From JANPPS01 sp965246835 (GTDB lineage Bacteria; Pseudomonadota; Alphaproteobacteria; Acetobacterales; Acetobacteraceae): a DNA stretch of 64,000 nucleotides. Made by a program: the position numbers and the translations under genes. Of this stretch, positions 1 through 9,889 are shown one piece after another. The notes under the pieces are model-generated. The model was not told where the DNA came from, searched no databases, and saw only the letters and a list, made by a program, of their open reading frames with translations. The stretch lies in the NCBI GenBank assembly GCA_965246835.1, contig CBDFFQ010000002.1, positions 62,001-126,000 of the forward strand, given 5' to 3'. Positions within the stretch are counted from its first letter, which is position 1; each line of letters opens with the position of its first letter.

Positions 1-1376
1 AATCCGACAACGCGACCACGGGCCGCATCTATTCCGAGGTGATCGCCAAGGAGCGCCGGGGCGACTATCTGGGTGCGACGGTGCAGGTGATCCCGCACAT
101 CACCGACGCCATCAAGGACGCGATCCGCAACGATACCGAGGGGCTGGACTTCGCCCTGATCGAGATTGGCGGAACCGTCGGCGACATCGAGAGCCTGCCG
201 TTCCTGGAAGCCATTCGCCAGCTCAGCAACGAGCTGGGGCCGGAGGGGACGATGTTCGTGCACCTGACGCTCGTGCCCTACATCCCGAGCGCCGGGGAGC
301 TGAAAACCAAGCCCACGCAGCATTCCGTCAAGGAGCTGCTGAATGTCGGCATCCAGCCGCAGATGCTGCTGTGCCGCTGCGACCGACAGATTCCAGAAAC
401 GGAGCGGCGCAAGATCGCGAGCTTCTGCAACGTGCGCCAATCCGCCGTCATCGCCGCGCTGGACGTGGACACGATCTACGCCGTGCCGATCAGCTATCAC
501 ACCGAAGGCATGGACCGGGAAGTGCTGCGCCATTTCGGCCTGCCGTTCGAGACCGCGCCCGACCTCACCCCTTGGCAGCGCATCGTGGATATCGTGCGGG
601 CGCCGGACGGGGATGTGCGGATCGCCGTGGTGGGCAAATACACCAGCCTGCTCGACTCCTACAAAAGCCTGGCCGAAGCCCTGGTGCATGGCGGGGTCAA
701 GAACCGGGTGCGGGTGCATCTGGATTGGGTGGACAGCCAGGTGTTCGAGACGCCGGACGCCGTGCAGCGCCTCGAAGGCGTCGACGGTATCTTGGTGCCC
801 GGCGGCTTCGGCGTGCGCGGGACACCCGGCATGATCGCAGCGGTGCGGTTCGCGCGGGAGCGGAAAATCCCGTTCTTCGGGATCTGCCTCGGTATGCAGA
901 TGGCGGTGATCGAGTGCGCGCGGAACCAGGTCGGCCTGCCCGATGCGTCCTCGACCGAGTTCGGGCCGTGCGAGACTCCGGTGGTGGGCCTGCTCACGGA
1001 ATGGGCTAGGGGCAACGAGATCGAGCGGCGGGCGGCGGAGGGGGACCTTGGCGGCACCATGCGGCTCGGCGCCTACCCGGCAAAGCTGGCGCCGGACTCC
1101 CTCATTGCGGCGATGTATGGCGCATCGGACATCCAGGAGCGGCACCGGCATCGCTATGAGGTGAACGTGCACTACAAAGCGCAGCTGGAAGGCGCCGGGC
1201 TGCATTTCGCGGGCATGTCCCCGGACGGCATCCTGCCGGAGACGGTGGAGCGGCCGGACCATCCCTGGTTCATCGGCGTGCAATACCATCCGGAGCTGAA
1301 ATCCAAGCCGCTCGACCCGCATCCCCTGTTCTCCGGGTTCATCGCCGCCGCCGTAAAGCAGTCCCGCCTTGTCTGA
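1..1376 (+). CDS. pyrG: CTP synthase (5' end outside window)
   Basis: Makes CTP from UTP, ATP and glutamine. The reading frame is open from base 3, so the gene begins upstream. The first visible residues (SDNATTGRIYSEVI) and KERRGDYLGATVQVIPHITD belong to the synthase domain, and roughly 85-90 N-terminal residues are missing compared with the usual ~545. The C-terminal half is a class I glutamine amidotransferase: the nucleophile Cys lies in GICLGMQ (codon at 885-887), and the His and Glu of the triad lie in QYHPEL near the end. The internal GTG at 39 is not the true start. The stop overlaps the kdsA start by 8 bases. The order pyrG-kdsA-eno is common in alphaproteobacteria. Confidence 0.97.
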   Translation, partial: SDNATTGRIYSEVIAKERRGDYLGATVQVIPHITDAIKDAIRNDTEGLDFALIEIGGTVGDIESLPFLEAIRQLSNELGPEGTMFVHLTLVPYIPSAGELKTKPTQHSVKELLNVGIQPQMLLCRCDRQIPETERRKIASFCNVRQSAVIAALDVDTIYAVPISYHTEGMDREVLRHFGLPFETAPDLTPWQRIVDIVRAPDGDVRIAVVGKYTSLLDSYKSLAEALVHGGVKNRVRVHLDWVDSQVFETPDAVQRLEGVDGILVPGGFGVRGTPGMIAAVRFARERKIPFFGICLGMQMAVIECARNQVGLPDASSTEFGPCETPVVGLLTEWARGNEIERRAAEGDLGGTMRLGAYPAKLAPDSLIAAMYGASDIQERHRHRYEVNVHYKAQLEGAGLHFAGMSPDGILPETVERPDHPWFIGVQYHPELKSKPLDPHPLFSGFIAAAVKQSRLV

Positions 1377-2255
1377 GATCCGCACCGTCCGCGTCAGGGA
1401 TGTCGAGATCGGGCAGCACCTGCCGTTCGTGCTGATCGCCGGGCCATGCCAGATCGAGAGCGAGCAGCATGCGTTCGAGACGGCCGAGGCGCTGCAGGCA
1501 ATCGCACGCGAGGCCGGCGTCCCGCTCGTCTACAAATCCAGCTACGACAAGGCCAACCGCACCAGCGGCGGCGCGGCCCGCGGCGTGGGCATCATCCGCG
1601 GCCTACAAATCCTGGCAGCGGTGCGGGAGCGGTTCCACCTGCCGGTCCTGACCGACGTGCATGCCGCCGACCAATGCGATCCGGCCGCCGAAGCCGTCGA
1701 TATCCTGCAAATCCCCGCCTTCCTCTGCCGCCAGACCGATCTGCTGCTCGCGGCCGGGGAGACCGGGCGCGCGGTCAACGTCAAAAAAGGCCAGTTCCTG
1801 GCGCCGTGGGACATGGCGCATGTCGCGGCCAAGATCGCCAGCACCGGCAACGAGAGCATCTTGCTCACCGAACGCGGCGCCAGCTTCGGCTACAACACAT
1901 TGATCAACGATTTCCGCGGCCTGCCGATCATGGCCGGCACTGGCTACCCGATCGTGTATGACGCCACCCACTCCGTGCAGCAGCCCGGCGGCCAAGGCGG
2001 CAGCAGTGGCGGCCAGCGCGAGTTCGCCCCCATCCTGGCCCGCGCCGCGCTGGCCGTGGGCGTGGCGGCCCTGTTCATCGAGACGCACCGCGACCCCGAC
2101 CACGCGCCGAGTGACGGGCCAAACATGATCCCGCTGGCCGAGATGCCGGCCCTGCTGCGCCGCCTCCGCGCGCTCGATGACCATTGCAAGGCGGCGATCG
2201 ACCGCCCGTCCCCCGAACCCACCCCGCCTGAACCAGACGACGAGGACCTGCCCGA

Positions 2256-2259
<4 letters not shown>
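1369..2259 (+). CDS. kdsA: 3-deoxy-8-phosphooctulonate synthase (KDO-8-P synthase)
   Basis: Condenses arabinose 5-phosphate with phosphoenolpyruvate to KDO-8-phosphate for the lipopolysaccharide inner core, in the cytoplasm. 296 residues. LIAGPCQIESEQ near residues 22-33 and YKSSYDKANRTS are family motifs. Cys27 in IAGPC is the residue that marks the metal-dependent class; the metal-independent class has Asn there. This is inference from family knowledge. The start is TTG at 1369, inside the end of pyrG. The last ~20 residues form a Pro/Glu/Asp tail not needed for the TIM barrel. The stop overlaps the eno start as ATGA, so the genes are probably translationally coupled. Confidence 0.96.
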
Positions 2260-3533
<1,274 letters not shown>

Positions 3534-3566
3534 TTCCAGGTGCATAGATCGCTCAACTAAGCTAAT

Positions 3567-3602
3567 CCCGTCATTGCGAGCGAAGCGGCTCGCAATGACG
3601 GG
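3567..3602. repeat. Perfect 15-bp hairpin between eno and ftsB
   Basis: The left arm 3567-3581 and right arm 3588-3602 are exact reverse complements, with a 6-base loop (GAAGCG). The core GTCATTGCGAGC is the kind of short dispersed palindrome (REP/MITE-like) common in bacterial intergenic spacers. No T-run follows, so a role as an intrinsic terminator or an mRNA-end stabiliser is possible but not shown. Confidence 0.7.
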
Positions 3603-3621
3603 TTGAGGGCGGGAGCAGGCG

Positions 3622-3951
3622 GTGCAGATCGGGCGGATCATCAAGGACTGGCTGCGCGCCGCGGTGGCGCCCACGATCTTCCTGTCGCTGGTCGGCTATT
3701 TCGGCTGGCAGGCGACGCAAGGCGAACGCGGCCTGCAATCCTACGCCATGCGGCAGGAACAGCTGGCGATCGTGCAGGGCGAGCTGGCGAAGGTGGTGGC
3801 GGACCGCGACAACTGGGAACGCCGCGTGGCCGGGCTCAAGACGCAACGGCTGGACCCGGACACGCTGGATGAGCGCGCGCGATCCATGCTGAACGTGGCT
3901 GACCCCGCCGATATCGTGGTGCCGTATGGGGCGGGGCGGAAGCTGTTCTGA
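3622..3951 (+). CDS. ftsB: Septum formation initiator family protein (FtsB/DivIC-like)
   Basis: 109 residues from a GTG start. One membrane segment near residues 16-32 (VAPTIFLSLVGYFGWQA) is followed by a short coiled coil (about 38-70, EQLAIVQGELAKVVADRDN) and a conserved tail. That is the FtsB/DivIC plan: a bitopic divisome protein that links FtsL and FtsQ during septation. The position between eno and pdhA is the usual alphaproteobacterial one. Assignment rests on topology, coiled coil and neighbourhood, since sequence conservation in this family is low. Confidence 0.88.
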   Translation: MQIGRIIKDWLRAAVAPTIFLSLVGYFGWQATQGERGLQSYAMRQEQLAIVQGELAKVVADRDNWERRVAGLKTQRLDPDTLDERARSMLNVADPADIVVPYGAGRKLF

Positions 3952-3958
3952 TGTGAGC

Positions 3959-4014
3959 TGGTGGGTTGGCACCCACCCTACGGTGCCCGGCGTAGGGTGG
4001 GTGCCAACCCACCA
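3959..4014. repeat. 24-bp perfect palindrome between convergent genes (copy 1)
   Basis: Arms 3959-3982 and 3991-4014 are perfect reverse complements around an 8-base loop. The arm contains GGTGGGTTGGCACCCACC followed by CTACG. It lies between ftsB (+) and the DUF1348 gene (-), which face each other. A near-identical copy at 18273-18333 also lies between convergent genes, and a diverged one at 32709-32755. It could serve as a two-way terminator. Confidence 0.8.
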
Positions 4015-4031
4015 CTTCAAGCGGAACCGGC

Positions 4032-4517
4032 TTAAAGCCCCAATGCCGATAACCCCGCATGCCCCTCCGGCCGGGGTCCCTGCGGCCAGCGGAACAGGCG
4101 GTCTGCCTCCGCGATCGGCACGTCGTTGATCGACGCCTCCCGCCGGCGCATCAGGCCATTCGCGTCGAATGCCCATTGCTCGTTGCCATGGCTGCGGAAC
4201 CAGGCGCCGGAGGCATCGTGCCATTCATACGCGAACCGTGCTGCGATGTGGTCGCCGGTGAACGCCCAGACCTCTTTGACCAGGCGATACTCCAGCTCGT
4301 CCGTCCATTTCTTCGTCAGGAACGCGACGATCGCCGGGCGGCCCACCAGGAACTGCGCGCGGTTCCGCCACCAGCTGTCCTCGGTATAGGCCAACGCCAC
4401 CCGCGCCGGGTCGCGCGTGTTCCAGGCGTCTTCCGCCATGCGCGCCTTCCGCGCCGCGGTCTCGACGGTGAAGGGCGGGCGGACCGACATCGGGCCGGTG
4501 GCGGGGTAATCCGTCAT
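4032..4517 (-). CDS. DUF1348 / nuclear transport factor 2-like family protein
   Basis: 161 residues, single domain. RKARMAEDAWNTRDPARVA, FLTKKWTDELEYRLVKE, FAYEWHDASGAWFRSHGNEQW and RREASINDVPIAEADRLF are typical of the DUF1348 branch of the SnoaL/NTF2 fold. These are small alpha+beta barrels whose substrate is unknown. I chose the ATG at 4517 because a GGAG ribosome-binding site lies just upstream and the family begins near this point; the longer open frame to 4793 is non-conserved. It is divergent from pdhA with 199 bases between, which probably hold both promoters, although I could not pick out clear -35/-10 boxes. Confidence 0.88.
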   Translation of the reverse strand: MTDYPATGPMSVRPPFTVETAARKARMAEDAWNTRDPARVALAYTEDSWWRNRAQFLVGRPAIVAFLTKKWTDELEYRLVKEVWAFTGDHIAARFAYEWHDASGAWFRSHGNEQWAFDANGLMRRREASINDVPIAEADRLFRWPQGPRPEGHAGLSALGL

Positions 4518-4716
4518 ATCGTCTCCAGAGCAGGGCCGTGCTGAACCGGTAGCCTGCACTCCTGACGATGCTGCGGCCAGGGTGGCTCGGCCATCCGAAA
4601 GCGCGACCCCGTATTGCATTGCAGCAAAACGGTATTTTGGGGCAGCGGCCTTGTCGTTCCGCTGGGTGGGCGCTAGGTCAATGTTGTCACGACCGATCCC
4701 GACGGAGTTCCGCGCC

Positions 4717-5745
4717 ATGTCCGAGGCTGCATCACCGGCCGCCCCCTCCCTGCAGCGCGGCACGGAGCACGATCTCTCCCACGCCATGACCAAGGAGCAG
4801 CTGCTCCGCGCCTATCATGACATGCTGCTGATCCGGCGCTTCGAGGAGCGGGCCGGGCAGCTCTATGGCATGGGGCTCATCGGCGGGTTTTGTCACCTCT
4901 ATATCGGGCAGGAAGCCGTGGTCGTCGGCATCCAGTCGGCCCTGGGCGAGGGGGACCAGGTCATCACCTCCTACCGCGACCACGGCCACATGCTCGCCAC
5001 CGGCATGGAGCCGCGCGGCGTGATGGCGGAGCTGACCGGACGCTCGGGCGGCTATTCCAAGGGCAAGGGCGGCTCCATGCACATGTTCAGCAAGGAGAAG
5101 CGCTTCTTCGGCGGGCACGGCATCGTAGGGGCGCAGGTGAGCCTTGGCACCGGGCTCGCGATGGCGAACTGGTATCGCGGGTCCGACCGGGTGGCCGCCA
5201 CCTATTTCGGGGAGGGTGCGAGCAACCAGGGCCAGGTGTTCGAGAGTTTCAATCTCGCCGCGCTGATGAAGCTGCCGTGCATCTATGTCATCGAGAACAA
5301 TATGTACGGCATGGGCACCAGCGTGGAGCGGGCGTCCGGGTCGCGCAACTTGAGCCAGAACGGGGCGCCGTGGGGCATTCCGGGGGTGAAGGTCGATGGG
5401 ATGGACGTGCGCGCGGTGAAGGCGGCGGCGGATGTGGCGGTGGCGCATTGCCGGAGCGGCGCCGGGCCGTATCTGCTGGAGGTGAACACCTATCGCTACC
5501 GCGGCCACTCCATGTCCGACCCGGCGAAATACCGCACCCGCGAGGAAGTCCAGAAGATGCGCACCGAGCGCGACTGCATCGAGCAGGCGCATGCCTGGCT
5601 CGCCGAGCAGGGCGTGTCGGACGAGGAGTTCAAGCAGATCGACACCGAGATCAAGGCCCGCGTGCAGGACGCCGCCGACTTCGCGCAGTCGAGCCCGGAG
5701 CCGCAGGAAAGCGAGCTGTGGACCGACATCCTGGTGGAGAACTGA
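4717..5745 (+). CDS. pdhA: Pyruvate dehydrogenase E1 component, alpha subunit
   Basis: Thiamine-diphosphate-dependent E1 alpha; with PdhB it decarboxylates pyruvate and reductively acetylates the lipoyl groups of E2. 342 residues from ATG 4717, preceded by GGAG; the longer frame back to 4582 lacks conservation. Core motifs: GFCHLYIGQEAV, the phosphate/Mg-binding GEGASNQG followed by ENNMYGMGT, and RYRGHSMSDPAKYRT near the C terminus. The stop is one base from the pdhB start, and the genes run pdhA-pdhB-pdhC-lpd. Confidence 0.97.
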   Translation: MSEAASPAAPSLQRGTEHDLSHAMTKEQLLRAYHDMLLIRRFEERAGQLYGMGLIGGFCHLYIGQEAVVVGIQSALGEGDQVITSYRDHGHMLATGMEPRGVMAELTGRSGGYSKGKGGSMHMFSKEKRFFGGHGIVGAQVSLGTGLAMANWYRGSDRVAATYFGEGASNQGQVFESFNLAALMKLPCIYVIENNMYGMGTSVERASGSRNLSQNGAPWGIPGVKVDGMDVRAVKAAADVAVAHCRSGAGPYLLEVNTYRYRGHSMSDPAKYRTREEVQKMRTERDCIEQAHAWLAEQGVSDEEFKQIDTEIKARVQDAADFAQSSPEPQESELWTDILVEN

Positions 5746-5746
5746 T

Positions 5747-7087
5747 TTGTCCACGCAGATCCTGATGCCGGCGCTGTCGCCGACCATGACCGAGGGCAAG
5801 CTGGCGCGGTGGTTGAAGAAGGTCGGTGAGAGCGTCCGCTCCGGCGACGTGATCGCGGAGATCGAGACCGACAAGGCGACCATGGAGGTGGAGGCCGTGG
5901 ATGAGGGCACGCTGTCCCACATCCTGGTGCAGGAGGGCACGGACGGCGTGGCGGTGAACACGCCGATCGCGATGCTGGACGGGCAGGACGGCGATGCGGC
6001 CCCGGCACCTGCCCCCAAGGCGGAGCCGGTCGCGGCTGCACCCATGGCGGCCGCGGACCAGGCCCCGCCGCCTGCGATGGCGGCGTCGGCGCCCGAGAAG
6101 GATTGGGGCCCGACCAAGCCGACCACGGTGCGGGAAGCGCTGCGGGACGCCATGGCGATGGAGCTGCGGCGGGACGACAAGGTGTTCCTGATCGGCGAGG
6201 AGGTCGCGCAATACCAGGGCGCCTACAAGATCAGCCAAGGCCTGCTGGACGAGTTCGGCCCGCGCCGCATCATCGACACGCCGATCACCGAGCACGGCTT
6301 CACCGGTATGGCGGTCGGCGCCGCGATGGACGGGCTGCGCCCGATCGTCGAGTTCATGACCTTCAACTTCGCCATGCAGGCCATCGACCAGATCATCAAC
6401 TCCGCCGCCAAGACGCTGTATATGTCGGGCGGGCAGATGGGTTGCCCGATCGTGTTCCGCGGCCCGAACGGCGCCGCCTCCCGCGTGGCGGCGCAGCACA
6501 GCCAGGATTATGCGTCGTGGTATGCGCATTGCCCGGGCCTGAAGGTGGTGGCGCCGTGGTCGGCCGCGGATGCCAAGGGTCTCCTGCGTGCGGCCATTCG
6601 CGATCCCAATCCAATCATCTTCCTCGAGAACGAAATTCTCTACGGCCAGACCTTCGAAGTGCCGACGGACGAAGACTTCATCCTCCCGATCGGCCGCGCC
6701 AAGGTCGAGCGCACCGGCACCCATGTCACCATCGTTGCCTACTCGATCATGGTCGGCGTCGCGATGAAGGCGGCCGAGACCTTGGCCGGGCAGGGGATCG
6801 AGGCGGAGGTCATCAACCTGCGCACGCTGCGGCCGCTCGACACGCAGACGATTGTGGACTCCGTGAAGAAGACCAGCCGGCTGGTGACGGTCGAGGAGGG
6901 CTGGCCTTACGCCGGCATCGGGGCGGAGATCGCGATGACGGTGATCGAGCACTGCTTCGACTGGCTGGACGCGCCGCCGGTGCGGGTCACGGGCCTCGAT
7001 GTGCCGTTGCCGTACGCCGCCAATCTCGAGAAGCTGGCGCTGCCGCAGCCGGATTGGGTGGTGAGCGCCGTGAAGAAGATCGTCTGA
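5747..7087 (+). CDS. pdhB: Pyruvate dehydrogenase E1 beta subunit with N-terminal lipoyl domain
   Basis: 446 residues. Residues 1-78 are a biotinyl/lipoyl domain with the lipoylation Lys43 in ETDKATMEVEA. A Pro/Ala-rich linker follows (about 80-115), then the E1 beta transketolase pyrimidine and C-terminal domains (VREALRDAMAMELRRD, ITEHGFTGMAVGAAM). The lipoyl-bearing E1 beta is a known alphaproteobacterial trait. I place the start at TTG 5747, one base after the pdhA stop, because the lipoyl domain begins there; the frame upstream is antisense-free pdhA sequence read out of frame. It works with PdhA, PdhC and Lpd. Confidence 0.96.
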   Translation: MSTQILMPALSPTMTEGKLARWLKKVGESVRSGDVIAEIETDKATMEVEAVDEGTLSHILVQEGTDGVAVNTPIAMLDGQDGDAAPAPAPKAEPVAAAPMAAADQAPPPAMAASAPEKDWGPTKPTTVREALRDAMAMELRRDDKVFLIGEEVAQYQGAYKISQGLLDEFGPRRIIDTPITEHGFTGMAVGAAMDGLRPIVEFMTFNFAMQAIDQIINSAAKTLYMSGGQMGCPIVFRGPNGAASRVAAQHSQDYASWYAHCPGLKVVAPWSAADAKGLLRAAIRDPNPIIFLENEILYGQTFEVPTDEDFILPIGRAKVERTGTHVTIVAYSIMVGVAMKAAETLAGQGIEAEVINLRTLRPLDTQTIVDSVKKTSRLVTVEEGWPYAGIGAEIAMTVIEHCFDWLDAPPVRVTGLDVPLPYAANLEKLALPQPDWVVSAVKKIV

Positions 7088-7099
7088 GGAGCGCGCGCC

Positions 7100-8407
7100 A
7101 TGGCGACCAACATCCTGATGCCGGCGCTGTCGCCGACCATGACCGAGGGCACGCTGGCCCGGTGGCTCAAGAAAGAGGGCGAGCAGATCAAGTCCGGTGA
7201 CGTGCTGGCGGAGATCGAGACCGACAAGGCCACCATGGAGGTGGAGGCCGTGGACGAGGGCGTGCTGACCAAGATCCTGGTCGCGGACGGCACGGCCGGC
7301 GTAAAGGTGAATGCGCCGATCGCGGTGCTGGATGGCGATGGCAGCGAGGCCGCTTCGCCCGCGCCTGCCGCGCCCAAGGCCGAGGCCGCGCCCAGCCCGG
7401 CCCCCGCGCAAAAGGCCCCCGCTCCAAAGGCCCCTGCGCCAAAGGCCGCCGCGCCGGCCCCTGTTGCCAACGGCCACGACAGCTCGCGGGTGTTCGCCTC
7501 TCCCTTGGCCCGGCGCATGGCCAAGCAGGCCGGCATCGACCTTTCGGCCGTGAAGGGCAGCGGACCCAACGGCCGCATCGTTCGCGCCGACATCGACCAG
7601 CATAAGCCGGGCTCGGTCCAACCGCAGGCCGGAGCGCGCGAGACGGAGGCCGCCCCGCCGCCGGTTCAGGCCGCTGCCGCACCGGCGCCGAAGCCGCAAC
7701 CGGTCACGATCGCGGCGCCGCACACGCTGGTGCCGAACAGCACGATGCGCCGGGTGATCGCCAAGCGGCTGACCGAGAGCCATCAGCAAGTGCCGACCTT
7801 CTTCGTCAGCATGGATATTGAGCTGGATGCGCTGCTGAAGCTACGCGCCGACCTGAATGCGCGCGCGCCGAAGGAGAACGGGTTCAAGCTCTCGGTCAAC
7901 GACCTCGTCATCAAGGCCTGCGCGGTGGCGCTGCGGCGGGTCCCGGCGCTGAATGCGTCTTTCACCGAGGAGGCGATCGCCCAGTATACGGACGTCGATA
8001 TCAGTGTGGCGGTCTCGATCGAGGCCGGGCTGATCACCCCGATCATCCGGCACGCGGACCAGAAGGGCTTGGCGACGATCAGCGCGGAGATGAAAGACCT
8101 GGCCGCCCGCGCCAAGTCCGGGAAGCTGAAGCCGGAGGAGTTCCAGGGCGGCGGGTTCTCGATCTCGAACCTCGGCATGTTCGGCGTGAAAGAATTCACC
8201 GCGATCATCAACCCGCCCCAGGCCGCGATCCTGGCGGTGGGTGCCGGGGAGAAGCGGCCGGTGGTGAAGGACGGGGCGCTGGCGGTGGCGACGGTCATGA
8301 CCTGCACGCTGAGCGTCGATCACCGCGTGGCCGATGGCGCGTCCGGCTCGCAGTGGATGCAGGCGTTCAAGGCGATCGTCGAGGATCCGCTGAGCCTGAT
8401 GCTTTGA
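7100..8407 (+). CDS. pdhC: Pyruvate dehydrogenase E2, dihydrolipoamide acetyltransferase
   Basis: Transfers the acetyl group from lipoyl to CoA and forms the core of the complex. 435 residues: lipoyl domain 1-78 (Lys43 in ETDKATMEVEA, near-identical to that of PdhB), Ala/Pro/Lys linker about 82-125, peripheral subunit-binding domain about 130-166 (SPLARRMAKQAGIDL), a second linker, then the catalytic domain ending with the DHRVADGA motif that carries the active-site His. The ribosome-binding site GAGGAG lies just before ATG 7100. The near-identical lipoyl domains in pdhB and pdhC suggest duplication or gene conversion. Confidence 0.97.
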   Translation: MATNILMPALSPTMTEGTLARWLKKEGEQIKSGDVLAEIETDKATMEVEAVDEGVLTKILVADGTAGVKVNAPIAVLDGDGSEAASPAPAAPKAEAAPSPAPAQKAPAPKAPAPKAAAPAPVANGHDSSRVFASPLARRMAKQAGIDLSAVKGSGPNGRIVRADIDQHKPGSVQPQAGARETEAAPPPVQAAAAPAPKPQPVTIAAPHTLVPNSTMRRVIAKRLTESHQQVPTFFVSMDIELDALLKLRADLNARAPKENGFKLSVNDLVIKACAVALRRVPALNASFTEEAIAQYTDVDISVAVSIEAGLITPIIRHADQKGLATISAEMKDLAARAKSGKLKPEEFQGGGFSISNLGMFGVKEFTAIINPPQAAILAVGAGEKRPVVKDGALAVATVMTCTLSVDHRVADGASGSQWMQAFKAIVEDPLSLML

Positions 8408-8429
8408 TGGCGACGGCCGTGCGAGCGGC

Positions 8430-8470
8430 CCCACCCTCACCCCGACCCTCTCCCGCCAGCGGGAGAGGGG
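8430..8470. repeat. Palindromic repeat CCCTCTCCCGCCAGCGGGAGAGGG family (copy at lpd)
   Basis: An 11-bp stem (8446-8456 with 8459-8469) follows a CCACCCTCACCCCGA leader. Related copies occur at 10471-10512 (diverged), 32796-32834 (shortened) and twice inside an ABC ATPase gene at 54448-54563. Its G-rich right arm runs directly into the Shine-Dalgarno region of lpd (GGAGG at 8475-8479). Confidence 0.8.
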
Positions 8471-8482
8471 GAAGGAGGAACG

Positions 8483-9877
8483 ATGGATAAGTTTGACCTG
8501 GTGGTGCTCGGCGGCGGACCCGGAGGCTACGTGGCGGCGATCCGCGCGGCTCAGCTCGGCATGAAGGTGGCCGTGGTGGAGCGGGAGCATTTGGGCGGCA
8601 TCTGCCTGAACTGGGGCTGCATCCCGACCAAGGCGCTGCTGCGCTCGTCCGAGATCAACCATTTGCTGCATCATCTCGGAGATTACGGCTTTGCGGCGGA
8701 CAATATCCGCTTCGACCTGCCAGCGATCGTGAAACGGTCCCGGGCCATTGCGAAGCAATTGTCATCCGGCGTGTCGCACCTGATGAAGAAGAATAAGATC
8801 AAAGTGTTCGACGGGCAGGGGCGACTGGCCGGCGCTCACACGCTTGCGGTGACCAAGGACGGCAAGGACGTAGCCACCCTGGAGGCGCCGCACATCATCA
8901 TTGCGACCGGCGCACGGGCGCGGCAGCTGCCGGGGCTGGAGGGCGACGGCGCGCTGATCTGGACCTACCGCGACGCCATGGTGCCCAAGACCATGCCGAA
9001 ATCGCTGCTGGTCGTGGGCTCCGGCGCCATCGGGATCGAGTTCGCCAGCTTCTTCCGCAACATGGGCGCCGAGGTCACCGTGGTGGAGATGGTGGACCGC
9101 ATCCTCCCGGCCGAGGACGAGGAGATCGGCGCCTTCGCCCGCAAGGCGTTCGAGAAGCAGGGCATCAAGATTCTGACCGGCGCCAAGGTGACCAAGGCGG
9201 TCAAGAACGCCGACAGCGTGACCTGCACCGTCGATGTCGGCGGCAAGACGCAGGAGCTGACGGTCGATCGCGTGATCTCCGCCGTGGGCATCGTGGGTAA
9301 CGTCGAGGACCTCGGGCTCGAAGGCACCAAAGTGAAGGTGGACCGCTCCCACATCGAGATCGACACCTTCTGCCGCACCGGGGAGCCCGGCGTCTATGCG
9401 ATCGGGGACGTGACCGGCGCGCCGTGGCTCGCGCACAAGGCCAGCCATGAGGGCGTGATCTGCGTCGAAAGCATCGCCCGGCAAAACGACGTTCATCCGC
9501 TGGATGTCGGCAACATCCCGGGCTGCACCTATAGCCGCCCGCAGATCGCGAGCGTCGGCATGACGGAGGCGAAGGCGAAGGCGGCCGGGCACGAGGTGCG
9601 GGTGGGCCGCTTCCCGTTCATCGGCAATGGCAAGGCGATCGCGATGGGCGAGCCCGAGGGCATGGTGAAAACCGTGTTCGACGCCAAGACCGGCGCATTG
9701 CTGGGCGCCCACATGATCGGCGCCGAGGTCACCGAGCTGATCCAGGGCTATGCGATTGCGCGCACCCTCGAGACGACCGAGGTTGAGTTGATGCACACCG
9801 TCTTCCCGCATCCGACGGTGAGCGAGACGATGCATGAGGCCGTGCTGGATGCGTATGGCCGCGCGATCCACTTTTGA
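8483..9877 (+). CDS. lpd: Dihydrolipoyl dehydrogenase (E3)
   Basis: FAD- and NAD-dependent E3 that reoxidises the dihydrolipoyl groups of PdhC (and PdhB). 464 residues. It has the FAD-binding LGGGPGGYVAAI at 9-20, redox-active Cys41 and Cys46 in GGICLNWGCIPTK, the NAD-binding VVGSGAIGIEFASF, and the C-terminal interface HTVFPHPTVSETM with the catalytic His-Glu pair. A strong GGAGG precedes ATG 8483. It ends 12 bases before the lipoprotein gene. Confidence 0.97.
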   Translation: MDKFDLVVLGGGPGGYVAAIRAAQLGMKVAVVEREHLGGICLNWGCIPTKALLRSSEINHLLHHLGDYGFAADNIRFDLPAIVKRSRAIAKQLSSGVSHLMKKNKIKVFDGQGRLAGAHTLAVTKDGKDVATLEAPHIIIATGARARQLPGLEGDGALIWTYRDAMVPKTMPKSLLVVGSGAIGIEFASFFRNMGAEVTVVEMVDRILPAEDEEIGAFARKAFEKQGIKILTGAKVTKAVKNADSVTCTVDVGGKTQELTVDRVISAVGIVGNVEDLGLEGTKVKVDRSHIEIDTFCRTGEPGVYAIGDVTGAPWLAHKASHEGVICVESIARQNDVHPLDVGNIPGCTYSRPQIASVGMTEAKAKAAGHEVRVGRFPFIGNGKAIAMGEPEGMVKTVFDAKTGALLGAHMIGAEVTELIQGYAIARTLETTEVELMHTVFPHPTVSETMHEAVLDAYGRAIHF

Positions 9878-9889
9878 GTGATAGCGACG

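Noticed and set aside
3567..3602. tRNA or small RNA gene at the eno-ftsB spacer
   Set aside because: A single perfect hairpin without cloverleaf arms or CCA end; best seen as a dispersed palindrome.
5651..7789. 712-residue minus-strand open frame opposite pdhB-pdhC
   Set aside because: Arg/Gly/His-rich antisense shadow; the plus strand codes for complete E1 beta and E2.
9878..9889. GTG 9878 as start of the lipoprotein gene
   Set aside because: Possible, but ATG 9890 gives a more normal short signal peptide; kept only as an alternative.
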